From CAVWDI01 sp963753725 (GTDB lineage Bacteria; Chloroflexota; Anaerolineae; Anaerolineales; UBA4823), in the NCBI GenBank assembly GCA_963753725.1, contig CAVWDI010000003.1:115344-179343 (forward strand): a stretch of DNA of 64,000 nucleotides, in the 5' to 3' direction. The translations under genes were made by a program, and so were the position numbers. The first letter of the stretch is position 1. Each line of letters opens with the position of its first letter. The notes beneath the pieces are model-generated. The model ran no database searches and was not told the origin of the DNA. It worked only from the letters and a program-made list of their open reading frames with translations. Shown here one piece after another: positions 9,038 to 18,585 of the stretch.

Positions 9038-10297
9038 TCAATCACGCTTGAAGCGAGAATAGTCCGGTTTGGGCATATCCAGGCTGGCGATCGGCAGCCC
9101 ATTTAAAGCACGTACTTTTAAGGGTAGACCGTATAAGTGAATGAACCCTTCGGCATCGGACTGGTCGTAGACATCATCCTGTCCAAATGTGGCGAAATCC
9201 TCCCGGTACAGGCTGAAGGGACTCTTACGTCCAGCGGGGATAACATTGCCCTTATAGAGTTTGAGCCGCACGGTACCGGTAACCGGCCCCTGCAGGCTGT
9301 CCACGAATGCGTCCAGGGCTTCGTGAAGGGGAGTGAACCACATGCCATTGTAAACCAAATCGGCGTATTTTAATGCCAGCATGTCCTTGAACAGTATGGT
9401 CTCTTTATCCAGAACCAGCGATTCGAGCTCTCGCTGTGCGGCCAGCAGGATGGTCCCGCCGGGCGTTTCGTATATGCCGTGCGATTTCATTCCCACCAGA
9501 CGTCCTTCGACCAGGTCGACCACACCAATAGCGTTTACTCCGCCTATTTCGTTAAGGCGCATCACAAGTTGGGCTGGTGATAACGCCTCTCCGTCAACGC
9601 TTACAGGAATGCCAGCCTTGAATTCGATTTGTACGTAGGTCGGTTCATCGGGAGCCGTTTCTGGTGTTAAGGTGAGCTGCAGCAGGTCGGGCGCGGGTTC
9701 CAACCATGGGTCTTCGAGCGTGCCTCCTTCGTGTGAGAGGTGCCACATATTTGCGTCGCGGCTGTAGATGGACTTCATGGTGGTGGCGATCGGAACGCCG
9801 TGCTTCTGGGCGTATTGTATGGCATCCTCCCGGGAGCGGATATCCCATTCGCGCCAGGGGGCGATCACTTTCAAGCGCGGGTCTAGCGCCATATAGGTGA
9901 GTTCAAAACGCACCTGGTCGTTGCCTTTACCGGTGGCGCCGTGCGCAACTGCATCCGCGCCCACCATGTGAGCGACCTCGACCTGGTGCTTGGCGGTTAG
10001 CGGGCGTGCCATGGAAGTACCCAGCAGGTACTTGCGCTCATAAATTGCACCGGCGCGCACCACGCGGAAGATGTATTCGCTGGCAAATTCCTCTTTCAGG
10101 TCGCGGATAATGCACTGGCTGGCGCCGCTGGCGATGGCTTTTTCCTCAAGACCTTCCAACTCTTCCCCCTGGCCCAGGTCGGCCGTGAAACACACCACCT
10201 CACACCCGTAATTCTCAATCAGCCACGGAACAATAACGGATGTGTCGAGCCCTCCTGAATAGGCAAGAACAACTTTATTGATTTTCGATTTAGACAT
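9038..10297 (-). CDS. argG: Argininosuccinate synthase
   Basis: ATP-dependent ligation of citrulline and aspartate to argininosuccinate. About 419 aa. It has the PP-loop VVLAYSGGLDTSV at the N-terminus, the ADLGQGEE turn, GKGNDQVRFE and SREDAIQYAQKHGVP, all typical of ArgG. I chose the ATG at 10297, six bases after GGAGG; an ATG 12 bases further upstream overlaps that ribosome site. First gene of the argGH operon. Upstream in the transcript are a terminator-like hairpin (10330-10361) and a short Arg-codon-rich reading frame (10406-10504), suggesting attenuation control. Confidence 0.97.
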   Translation of the reverse strand: MSKSKINKVVLAYSGGLDTSVIVPWLIENYGCEVVCFTADLGQGEELEGLEEKAIASGASQCIIRDLKEEFASEYIFRVVRAGAIYERKYLLGTSMARPLTAKHQVEVAHMVGADAVAHGATGKGNDQVRFELTYMALDPRLKVIAPWREWDIRSREDAIQYAQKHGVPIATTMKSIYSRDANMWHLSHEGGTLEDPWLEPAPDLLQLTLTPETAPDEPTYVQIEFKAGIPVSVDGEALSPAQLVMRLNEIGGVNAIGVVDLVEGRLVGMKSHGIYETPGGTILLAAQRELESLVLDKETILFKDMLALKYADLVYNGMWFTPLHEALDAFVDSLQGPVTGTVRLKLYKGNVIPAGRKSPFSLYREDFATFGQDDVYDQSDAEGFIHLYGLPLKVRALNGLPIASLDMPKPDYSRFKRD

Positions 10298-10329
10298 GAT
10301 TACCTCCAATTTTGTTTATATATATTTTG

Positions 10330-10361
10330 GATTAAAAAATAAACCCTCCTGGCAGGAGGGT
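10330..10361 (-). terminator. Terminator-like hairpin in the argG leader
   Basis: Read on the minus strand, an 8-9 bp GC-rich hairpin (CCCTCCTG/CAGGAGGG) is followed directly by TTTATTTTTT. It lies between the leader reading frame and the argG ribosome site, where an attenuator would be. Its right arm also resembles a Shine-Dalgarno sequence. Confidence 0.7.
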
Positions 10362-10405
10362 AAAAGCAGCAAAAATTTTGGATTATGGTTGATTTGAATA
10401 TTTAG

Positions 10406-10504
10406 TCAACGACAACACAGCAAAGTTCGCGCCTCTCCTACCGGAAGGCATGTATGCAGGCTTCGACGAGCGCGGGATTCGTAAACACTGCTGCTGAAAT
10501 TCAT
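10406..10504 (-). CDS. Candidate Arg-codon leader peptide upstream of argGH
   Basis: A 32-codon frame in the argG leader encodes five Arg residues, three of them clustered as ESRARRS (codons CGC, CGT, CGA), with two more near the end (EARTLLCCR). It ends about 45 bases before the terminator-like hairpin. This arrangement would suit translational attenuation by arginine supply. I see no clear ribosome site, and the peptide matches nothing I know, so this is a hypothesis based on position and codon content. Confidence 0.35.
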   Translation of the reverse strand: MNFSSSVYESRARRSLHTCLPVGEARTLLCCR

Positions 10505-10549
10505 GCGGCAGAGTTTATCCCAGGCGCTGAGATACGTCAAGGGGTATCC

Positions 10550-11324
10550 TTAAAACTTGCCACTGTTCACCCACTCCTCTTCCGGTTGGACTGGTTCTGC
10601 ATTATCCCAATGTTCGACCACCAATCCATTTTCGATACGGAATAGATCGACCTGAGCGAAGGGCTGCCCTTTCCATGCAGCCTTGCACAATGTAGCGACA
10701 AAGTTTCCTTGGCCAACCAGCAGCACGATTTCTTGATAAATTCAACGGTCTGTCTGGCGCCATGGCAAGTGTTTTGAAATTCTCCAGTCCGTCCGGAACC
10801 TGCGCATTGTGCTGGATGTAAATTTCACCGGATATATAGTCGTCTATATTGTGAGGATTTTCGCCGATCAGCACGTCTTGAATCAGATTTTGCACCAGCC
10901 GTTTGTTTGAATCCGTTTCCTCCAGATCAGTGATCTCGGTCGGACCATCCATAGAAGTGTGACCTGAAGGGGTTTGGGGCGCATACTCGGATATGACATC
11001 CCAATGTTCGATGATTTTCCCATCCTCGTCTGTATCGAAGAAATCGGTTGTCACCCATTGCGCTTCGCCATTATTTAAGGATTGGTAGGCATGCACGAAC
11101 ACATACTGCCCATCCTCGAGACCGCGCACGATCTGAATATCGCGTACCGGGTTTCGGGCGACAAAGGATTCAAAGAATTCGACGAAACCTTCTACACCGT
11201 CTTTCACACCGGTGCTGTGCTGGGTATAGCGTGCGCCTGTATATTTGGTAACAGCCTCACGCGCGTTACCATCGCAGATTCCTTCCAGGTACAGATTTGT
11301 CGCATTTTCAAGTCGTTTTCCCAT
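10550..11324 (-). CDS. SnoaL-like (NTF2-fold) protein with two domains, frameshifted near 10740
   Basis: A protein of about 255 aa made of two NTF2/SnoaL-like units, each a cone-shaped fold common in polyketide cyclase-like and uncharacterised proteins. Unit one spans residues 1-115 (YTQHSTGVKDGVEGFVEFFE ... IIEHWDVISEYAPQ). Unit two starts near 135 (NKRLVQNLIQDVLIG ... YIQHNAQVPDGLENF) and continues in another frame as LLVGQGNFVATLCKAAWKGQ, then LFRIENGLVVEHWDNAEPVQ, to TAA at 10550. A single-base indel near 10735-10745 explains the split. The parallel endings of the two units (EHWD) confirm the repair. No enzymatic role can be assigned. Confidence 0.78.
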
Positions 11325-11560
11325 ATATTGCTCCTTTTGAAGGATGATTTTATTTTACAGCTGTTTCGTGCTTGGGATTAGGATGGGTGAACCCTTTGTA
11401 AGTATTATATAAAAAAACTTAAGTATATCCTATATTGTGATATAAATATAGTAAATGGGTGCATATTGTCCCATTTGATAGGAAGCGATTTGCGAAATAG
11501 GGTTACTGAAATTATCTCTTTTATGAAAATCCATCTTTCCTATTTATTGATCTCTTTTTT

Positions 11561-12007
11561 ATGCTAAAACCTGAAAAAATAAAATCAATAACTTTTGTTT
11601 TCATCCAATTCTTGTGTCTGGGTATGCTGGCGGTAACCGGTCCACTCATCCCCTCAATTCCGGTGCTGCTCGTCATCTACCTGGTCGGTTTAGGTTTGGG
11701 TATATGGGCAGTATTGAGCATGCGTATTGGTAACTTTAATATCATCCCAAACCCATTTGCCTGGAGTAAGCTGGTGACTTCAGGACCCTACCGGCTGATC
11801 CGCCATCCTATGTACCTGGCGCTGCTGCTTGTAACGCTGCCCTTAGTAATCGAAGAATTCACCTTTTTCCGCCTGGGTATCTGGTTAGTGCTGCTTTTTG
11901 ACCTGTTGGTGAAGCTTAACTTTGAGGAAAATCTGCTGAGAATCAAATTGGATGGATATGAGCAGTACATCCAAGGTAGTTCTCGTTTGATCCCATACCT
12001 TTATTAA
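11561..12007 (+). CDS. Isoprenylcysteine carboxyl methyltransferase-like membrane methyltransferase
   Basis: A 148-aa polytopic membrane protein with about four segments. It carries the ICMT/PEMT signature: SGPYRLIRHPMYLALLL (SAM-binding RHPxY) and a C-terminal acidic pair plus Tyr (FEENLLRIKLDGYEQYIQ). Bacterial members methylate small or lipid substrates; the substrate here is unknown. It is a lone gene between the SnoaL-like gene and the formylglycine-enzyme-like gene. A GC-rich hairpin with T6 follows at 12136. Confidence 0.85.
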   Translation: MLKPEKIKSITFVFIQFLCLGMLAVTGPLIPSIPVLLVIYLVGLGLGIWAVLSMRIGNFNIIPNPFAWSKLVTSGPYRLIRHPMYLALLLVTLPLVIEEFTFFRLGIWLVLLFDLLVKLNFEENLLRIKLDGYEQYIQGSSRLIPYLY

Positions 12008-12135
12008 TCACAAATACAGAACCATATGAATAACAGACAGGGATGCAGAAGAAGTTCATTCCTGCGTCTGGGACAACTTGGGGTCATCCAGGAACCCCCG
12101 GTTCAATTAAATGCGCTTGTGATAAAATAAAATTG

Positions 12136-12206
12136 TGCCGCCACCTGCAACATTTGTTCCTTATGGCTATATAAGATATCAATGTGCGGGGGGGCGGCAT
12201 TTTTTC
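12136..12206 (+). terminator. Rho-independent terminator-like structure
   Basis: TGCCGCC at 12136 pairs with GGCGGCA at 12193, and a TTTTTTCTT run follows. The loop is long (about 50 bases, itself partly GC-rich). It follows the ICMT-like gene. Bases 12008-12135 hold no gene that I can see. Confidence 0.6.
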
Positions 12207-12308
12207 TTATTCGCATATTGACTTTCGGTTTTAGCCTTGTTAGACTGTGTTTACAGTAATAGGTAATGAGCCTGAAAAAAGTAAGTTAATAAAAAGAAGG
12301 AGTATCCG

Positions 12309-13256
12309 GTGAACCGCAGACTAATATTTTCTCTATTTATCTTACTATCACTTCTGTTACAAGCATCGTCAATAGATTTTGTTACTTTTATGGATGAAGA
12401 TTCAGGTGAAGGGGTTCCAACTCCCGGATTAGTAAATAAAATTCTTGGGTTTACAGAAATCGCAGTTGTAACAAAGACATACCTGCCCTATGTGATTAAT
12501 AAAGATAATGTCTCTACGGAATTGATATACATCCCAGGCGGAATTTTCCAGATGGGCTGCGATTTAGATAATCCCGACGAAATTGACTGCACTGAATACT
12601 GGGTTAATGGGAATGAACTACCGTTACATTCCGTTTATCTTGACGGTTACACAATCGATAAATATGAAGTAACCAATTTCCAGTACAATGCTTGTGTATT
12701 AGCTGGGGTATGCAGGGAACCAAAAGAAAACTTTTCATATAACCGTGTGTCTTATCACGACAACCTGTTATACGGCAATTATCCAGTGATTTATGTTTCC
12801 TGGAATGATGCAAATGATTTCTGCAGCTGGCTTGATAAGCGATTACCCACAGAAGCGGAATGGGAGAAGGCAGCCAGAGGACCCAATTTTTCAACCCAGA
12901 GATATCCTTGGGGAAATAATGATTCAGATTGTAAATTAGCCAATATAAAATACGATGAAAAATCAGGTTCTTGCGAACTGGATACGACCGAAGTCGGCAG
13001 TTATCCATTGGGTGCATCACCTTACGGCGTGATGGATATGGCAGGCAACGTGTGGGAGTATGTAGATGACTGGTACCAGTATGATTACTACGTAGAGTCT
13101 CCTTTCTACGATCCGCTTGGTCCACCAGAGGCGACAGAAAAGGTATGGCGAGGGGGTGGTTTTAATGCTGGATGGGAGGATGCGCGTGTATCTCGCCGGG
13201 CGGGGATATCACCCAATTTCCGCGGTAATTATTTGGGCTTCCGCTGCGCAAAATAG
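12309..13256 (+). CDS. Formylglycine-generating enzyme-like (SUMF1/FGE-sulfatase) secreted protein
   Basis: A 315-aa protein with an N-terminal signal segment (LIFSLFILLSLLLQASS) and one SUMF1/FGE-sulfatase domain from about residue 70. Diagnostic blocks are LIYIPGGIFQMGCD, HSVYLDGYTIDKYEVTNFQY, RLPTEAEWEKAARG, MAGNVWEYVDDWY and the ending NYLGFRCAK. Family members oxidise Cys to formylglycine, form C-S bonds or act as carbohydrate-binding/lectin-like domains, so the exact activity is open. The start is GTG 12309 with a GAAGGAG site. A sulfatase-superfamily gene lies about 0.9 kb downstream, which may be meaningful. Confidence 0.87.
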   Translation: MNRRLIFSLFILLSLLLQASSIDFVTFMDEDSGEGVPTPGLVNKILGFTEIAVVTKTYLPYVINKDNVSTELIYIPGGIFQMGCDLDNPDEIDCTEYWVNGNELPLHSVYLDGYTIDKYEVTNFQYNACVLAGVCREPKENFSYNRVSYHDNLLYGNYPVIYVSWNDANDFCSWLDKRLPTEAEWEKAARGPNFSTQRYPWGNNDSDCKLANIKYDEKSGSCELDTTEVGSYPLGASPYGVMDMAGNVWEYVDDWYQYDYYVESPFYDPLGPPEATEKVWRGGGFNAGWEDARVSRRAGISPNFRGNYLGFRCAK

Positions 13257-13347
13257 GAAATATTCCAATTGGAAGAAGGTCATATTAGAGATAATTTACT
13301 TCAATAATTTTACAGCAGGTTAGTGCGACCAATTTAACAAGAAGCAT

Positions 13348-13386
13348 CTATCGATCCGGTTTCGTTATTTGAAACCGGATCGATAG
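13348..13386. terminator. Perfect 16-bp inverted repeat hairpin
   Basis: CTATCGATCCGGTTTC and GAAACCGGATCGATAG are exact reverse complements around a 7-base loop GTTATTT. It follows the FGE-like gene and precedes a membrane protein gene. The T tract is poor, so it could be a terminator or a protein-binding palindrome. The rest of 13257-13576 shows no gene. Confidence 0.55.
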
Positions 13387-13576
13387 AGTTAATTTGATTA
13401 ACCATTGAATTCAGGTTGTTCACGTCTGAATAATCTGGGAAAAAAGAATTGTTCAATCTTGGTTGGTTCATATTTCAGATAATGAACATGGTAAAATTTT
13501 GCGGCTTATGAAATATATCGTGAGACCTTAAAAAAAGCAGAAGTATAACGTTCATAGTATTTATCAAAACTGGACG

Positions 13577-14131
13577 ATGCTCCAAAAAATAAAATCAAAC
13601 CTACCGACCAGTCAGGAGATATTCCCGGTTTATTCGGTCATTCTCTTCATAACCTTCACCTGGACGCTGTATGTGATGTTCTGGACGCTGCCGAGCTGGT
13701 TGGGGGATATGAACATCTGGCGGATGCTGGATTTAGCTGCTTATATTCTCTCATTTACGCTTATAGAAAGCATCTTTTTTATGATCGGAATGCTGCTGCT
13801 GGTTTTAATATTGCCAGCCAAATTCTTTAGAGAGAGATTTGTTGCCCAGGGAAGTGTTCTGATAGTTTTACTTGGTGTTGGTGCTTATTTCACCCAACCT
13901 CAACTTGGAGATCTGCGAACGTTAAGGAACCTTTACCTGGCGGCGATCCCATTGTTATTCCTGGCAGGGCTGCTAGTGTTCATTATTCTGCTCTCATTTG
14001 TGTTCGAACGATTTGAAAAATTGGCCGATATCCTGACCACATTTGCAGAAAGGATGACGGTTTTTTCCTATATATACCTGCCGTTGGGTATCCTTAGCCT
14101 GGTTATTTCCATCGTAAAGATAATTTTTTAA
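13577..14131 (+). CDS. Five-segment integral membrane protein, unknown
   Basis: A 184-aa very hydrophobic protein with about five membrane spans (SVILFITFTWTLYVMFW, AAYILSFTLIESIFFMIGML, SVLIVLLGVGAYF, LYLAAIPLLFLAGLLVFI, VFSYIYLPLGILSLVISIV). No catalytic motif is visible. It ends 32 bases before the sulfatase-like gene and is probably cotranscribed with it. This pairing of a small membrane protein with an alkaline-phosphatase-superfamily enzyme suggests a surface glycan or lipid-linked role, but I do not recognise the family. Confidence 0.7.
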   Translation: MLQKIKSNLPTSQEIFPVYSVILFITFTWTLYVMFWTLPSWLGDMNIWRMLDLAAYILSFTLIESIFFMIGMLLLVLILPAKFFRERFVAQGSVLIVLLGVGAYFTQPQLGDLRTLRNLYLAAIPLLFLAGLLVFIILLSFVFERFEKLADILTTFAERMTVFSYIYLPLGILSLVISIVKIIF

Positions 14132-14163
14132 AGACATACATTGAATATATATAATTGAAGAAT

Positions 14164-15734
14164 ATGCGAAAAAATCGAAGTACCAGGTCAGAGGATTCAA
14201 TCAGCCGGCGTGATTTCTTGAAGATGGCAGCCGGTCTGTCGATGACCCCGCTGGTCGGATCAACAACAAGTGCGGGAACGGGAGCGGAAAATCAGGCTGG
14301 AACGCTGCCAAATATAATCATATTGATATTTGATGCGCTGTCGGCTTTTCACCTTTCGCTGTATGATTACCCGCGTCAGACAAGCCCCAACTTCGAGCGT
14401 TTTGCCAGCAGCGCCACGCTCTACCACAACCATCACAGTGTGGCAAATTTCACTACCCCCAGTACGGCATCATTGTTCACCAGTACATATCCCTGGGAGC
14501 ACCGGGCATATACCCTGCGAGGGCTCATCGCGCCACAAGCGGGGCAATATAACATCTTCCGACTGTTGGGAGATAAGTATTACAACGCCGCCTACACCCA
14601 CAATGTAAATGCCGATATGCTGTTGTATCAGTTCGAAGAATACATCGACCGCCACCAGGCGAGCGACAGCTATAATTTCCTGGGGAAGATGTTCTACAAT
14701 AAATTTCCGAGTGAAGAAGCCATCTCTGGTTTAAAAGCTACGACCAGTTTTTGATAAAGCGTGAAGCGCCGCGCGGCTCGTTGTTTGCGTCGCTGCTCTA
14801 CGATTTCAGTTATTTGCTGCGATACCGGTTTACTTCCAGAGATTTGAACGCGATGTTTCCAATCGGGATGCCCAGCCTGCCGGGCAGTTATGTGCATTTT
14901 TCGCTCGACGAGATTATGGACGGTGTTATATCGCTGCTGGTTGAACTGCCCGCACCTTTCTTTTCTTATATCCATCTTCTCCCTCCACATTATCCTTACC
15001 GTCCGGATGACAGGTTCTACAATATGTTCAATGATGGCTGGAGCCCGCCTCCCAAGAAGAGGCACCCACTTGGGGATGGTCCGCGAGCAAATTATCCCAA
15101 CAAACGACAGACCTACGATGAATTTATCGCAAATCTGGATCACGAATTTGGCAGGCTATTAGATGATTTGGAGAGTAGGGGTCTGCTCGATAAAAGCTAC
15201 CTGATCCTGACTTCAGATCACGGTGAGTTGTTTGAAAGAGGACACCGCGGGCATACCACACCGATGTTATTTGAACCGCTGCTGCGGGTTCCATTGCTTA
15301 TTTCAGCCCCTGGTCAGCAGGAGCGAAAGGATATCGAAACGTTCACCAGCAATCTGGACCTGCATCCAAGCCTGCTGCATATTGCGGGTGAAGCTGTTCC
15401 TGAAACGATCAGCGGCCAGGTTTTGCCCGGTCTGGATGGAGCTTCACAGGTGGGTGATAAAAATAATGGAAGGATAATTTGGGCGCTGGAAGCTCAAACG
15501 AATTCCACCCGGGGACCATTGCACGAAGCCACATTGTCCATGATACAGGACCAATACAAACTGGTCTATTATCACGGCTACCAGGATTATTCGGACCAAT
15601 ATGAACTGTACAATTTGAAAAACGACCCCGATGAACTTGTGAACCGCTATCCTTCCGATCCAGTGGCTGTCGAGATGCAGGCTATCCTGGATGAAAAATT
15701 CAATGAAATTAACCAGAATGGCGGTTCTGTGTAA
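14164..15734 (+). CDS. Tat-exported sulfatase/alkaline-phosphatase-superfamily protein, frameshifted near 14735
   Basis: An enzyme of about 523 aa. The N-terminus has a Tat signal (ISRRDFLKMAAGLSMTPLVG), then NIIILIFDALSAFHLSLYDY, the metal-binding start of the sulfatase fold, and a nucleophile region FTTPSTASLFTSTYPWEH. The second frame (SYDQFLIKREAPRGSLFASL onward) has SYLILTSDHGELFERGHRGH, the second metal site. The nucleophile position is Thr/Ser rather than Cys-x-Pro-Ser-Arg, so phosphodiester or phosphoglycerol transfer is as likely as sulfate ester cleavage. One missing A in the run at 14733-14736 restores a continuous frame. Start ATG 14164 is preferred over an upstream TTG. Confidence 0.82.
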
Positions 15735-15892
15735 AGATTGCTGCTCTAGTTTTTTTTATAAATTATTAATACAATTAAGGCCTAATTTACCTTAATATTG
15801 AAGTAGTAATACAAAATTGATTTGGCTTTCCAACTTCGTAACCTATACGGAAACATTGGACATAAATGTAAATTAACACCACCGGAGTATCC

Positions 15893-16760
15893 ATGAATAA
15901 ACCACGCACCATTTCCCAAATAATTGAACCCAACCAGGTCATCGAGGGCGCAGGCGTATTACTGCGGAGATCGATCGCACCCAGCCGGGCAAACCTGTTT
16001 GATCCATTTCTATTATTTGACCACTTCGTATTCAATGACCCAATTGAAGGTCCTCTGGTTGGCTTCCCGATGCACCCGCACCGCGGGATTGAAACGGTGA
16101 CTTATATGCTGGAAGGGTCCGTGCACCACCGCGACAGCCTCGGGAATTCTGGTCTAATCGGAGCGGGGGATGTGCAGTGGATGACATCCGGCAGCGGTAT
16201 CATGAACGAAGAGATGCCGCGCCGCAGCCCTCAGGGCAATGTTAGAGGTTTTCAATTGTGGGTCAACCTTCCCTCCGATTTGAAGATTAGCCAGCCGCGC
16301 TACCAGGAGGTCACAGCTGAGACGATTCCAGCCGTTCAGAAGGATAAAGCTACGGTGCGCATCGTAGCGGGTGAGTTCGACGGCGTGGTAGGACCGGTTA
16401 CCGAAATCGCCGCAGACCCGGTCTACCTGGATATAGAACTCCAAGGAGGCGGAGAGTTTATCCAACCAATTCCTGAAGGGCACACAACTGTGGTATATAT
16501 TTTTGAAGGTGAAGGATTATTTGGATTGGATGCAGAGGGTGTAGGTCAATCCGTCGAAGCAGTGTGTATGGTTGAATTCAACGATGGTAATTATTTGAGA
16601 GTATTGGCTGCTCCAAGATTCAGCTGTGCGCTTTATGCTGATCGCAGGTGCAAAGCATCGAGAATCTATCGTTCCGTATGGACCTTTTGTAATGAACACC
16701 GAGGCGGAAATCCAGCAGGCATTCCAGGATTTAAGAAATGGCACCTTTGTGAATGCTTGA
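15893..16760 (+). CDS. Pirin-family bicupin protein, frameshifted near 16610
   Basis: A protein of about 289 aa. The N-terminal cupin has the pirin metal motif (FPMHPHRGIETVTYMLEGSV, then HRDSLGNSGLIGAGDVQWM), followed by GIMNEEMPRR and FQLWVNLPSDLK. The second cupin follows (IPEGHTTVVYIFEGEGLFG). The C-terminus continues in another frame as FMLIAGAKHRESIVPYGPFV, then MNTEAEIQQAFQDLRNGTF, and stops at TGA 16758. One extra base near 16608-16612 explains the shift. Pirins are iron-binding; some act as quercetinases and some as regulators. The ATG at 15893 has a GGAG site. Confidence 0.88.
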
Positions 16761-16799
16761 TACCGTCTACAAATTATCGGTATGAAGAGGGACTGAATA

Positions 16800-17190
16800 A
16801 TGATTGAGGTAAAAATCGAAATTAAAGTAGACCATCCCCAGGATTGAAGTTTTCGCTTACATTTCCAATTTTGAGAATAACCCAATCTGGCAGTCCGGAA
16901 TGAAGGCGGCTAAATTTACGTCCCAACCGCAACTCAGGATAGGTTCTACTTACGAACAGAAGGCGAAGTTCCAGGGTAAGGAAATTAATTCTACTCCGTA
17001 ATTATGGTTTAAAATACATCGAGACAATCCAGTCTTCCAACCTGAAATCCTTTCTGAATATAAACCTTGATTACTATTGGAGCTTAACTAACACGACCAG
17101 GTCAACAGATTCAACCTGTAGTCCATTTATTGGGGAGGCATTTAAGTAAACAAATGGAAAACCTCTTCAAACAAATACATTTGGTCTGTC
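16800..17190 (+). pseudogene. SRPBCC/polyketide-cyclase-like gene remnant
   Basis: Begins MIEVKIEIKVDHPQD with a ribosome-like GAAGAGGG upstream. It then shifts frame to EVFAYISNFENNPIWQSGMK and FTSQPQLRIGSTYEQKAKFQ, the usual start of an SRPBCC (START-like) domain. After TAA at 16999 homologous-looking pieces continue in other frames, ending SKQMENLFKQIHLV, the typical last helix. At least three frame breaks occur in 390 bases, so I treat it as decayed. Bases 17190-17325 hold no gene that I can see. Confidence 0.6.
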
Positions 17191-17325
17191 CGCAGAGGAG
17201 GTCCTTCTCATTAAAACTACCTGCCAAAAATATTTAAGAATTGAACGGTAAAAGAAATACTGAATTGAAAAGTGGATTTGTTGATCAAACACTGATCTTT
17301 GATAAAAAGAGAGTATCAATTGTTT

Positions 17326-18488
17326 TCAGCCTTCTCTAACCATTTTCAGGAAATTACGCGCGTTTTCAACCAGATCCGGGCTGTGTTTATGTAAACCGCC
17401 TCCGACCAGGAAGATTACATCGATGCCGTAAAAGTCATGCAGCTGCGAGGTGGTATCGATACTCATTCCGCCACCTGGGGTGGAAAAAATTGGTTTCAGA
17501 TTTCCTATTGGGTCACTACACCCAGCGTTAACCTGCGTGCATTGTTCTTTTGTGAAAGCAAAGCGTCCCAGGTAACTGGCATGAATGCTGGCATCCGCGC
17601 CAGCCAGGCGCTGCAGCTGTCCCATAAAACAGTAATATGAGAACCCATGCCGATCGCTGATCAAGTTCGAACCAGAAAAAGTGGGGTGGCTCATGATGGG
17701 TAGATTTAAATTATCGTCGTTTGATATCTGCTGCATGGCGCTGAACCCGGTAATACCCGGACAGATCATGATCCCGCCAGCGCCATTCCTAGCTGCAAAA
17801 TCTGCCCGCTGGTAAACTTTATCTGAAGGCGCAGTAATATTTGGCACATATATTGTTCGCCCACCAGTTTCTGAGTTTGCGCGTGCTACCGCTTCCACGC
17901 AGCGTTCCACCCGTTCCTCATATGGAGAGAAGGATTGGTTGGATAAGCCGTGATCATCTTTGATAATATCGATCCCGCCTAATGCAAATTTGTAAGTCAT
18001 TTCAGCCAGTTCTTTTGGGCTCAATCCCATGGGTTTGATGGCTGTGCAAAGAATTGCACGCTCATGCACATCCAGGAGATCTCGCCAACCCTGCTGACCA
18101 AAACGGGGTCCCTTGAAAAATTTAAGCATCGAGCTGGGTATATAGAAGCGCTCGACCAGAATGCCAGGTTTTAACTGATGTTTCCGAAGATAACCGTCAA
18201 AAATTGAGTTAATTCAAATCCGCTAATTTCCACCGCGTAACTGATGATAACCCGGTATTCATTCTCGCCAAGCGTTTCTAAGGATTCGATCCTGCCCAGG
18301 ATATTCTCGAGAATGATTTTATCGGTGATGAGTTCCTGTGGGAATTCAACTGTCTCTTCATTGCATATATATTTCGCTAATTCATATGCCGCGTTTTTAT
18401 CTCCCTGCAATTTATATGTAACGGAGAACCGATCTCCTGATAATAAGAGTTCTTTCCCTGGTGCGTTATTGATTTCATCAATGTTCAT
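17326..18488 (-). CDS. RuBisCO-like protein (form IV type), frameshifted near 18172
   Basis: A RuBisCO large-subunit homologue of about 387 aa. The first frame (18488 to 18171) is the N-terminal domain (RFSVTYKLQGDKNAAYELAK ... FELTQFLTVIFGNIS). A missing T restores LKPGILVERFYIPSS and continues into the barrel frame (18129 to 17326). The barrel keeps the Lys of AIKPMGLSP, but the metal-binding KDDE is KDDH (GGIDIIKDDHGLSNQ), and the HRAMH-type region reads MSHPTFSGSN. The Glu-to-His change and short length indicate a non-carboxylating RuBisCO-like protein rather than RuBisCO. Known members act as enolases, isomerases or transcarboxylase-hydrolases of sugar phosphates. No pathway partner is adjacent. 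Confidence 0.85.
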
Positions 18489-18585
18489 GATTTTTTTGAG
18501 GTTAATTTACTCCGTCAAGTCTCTGTGGAAAGCAAAACGATAATACAACATGGGTAATTTAATGCGAGCAATAATTAGTACTCTC

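Noticed and set aside
12604..13125. Minus-strand open frame antisense to the FGE-like gene
   Set aside because: Composition (many His, Arg and Cys) and lack of domains indicate a shadow frame.
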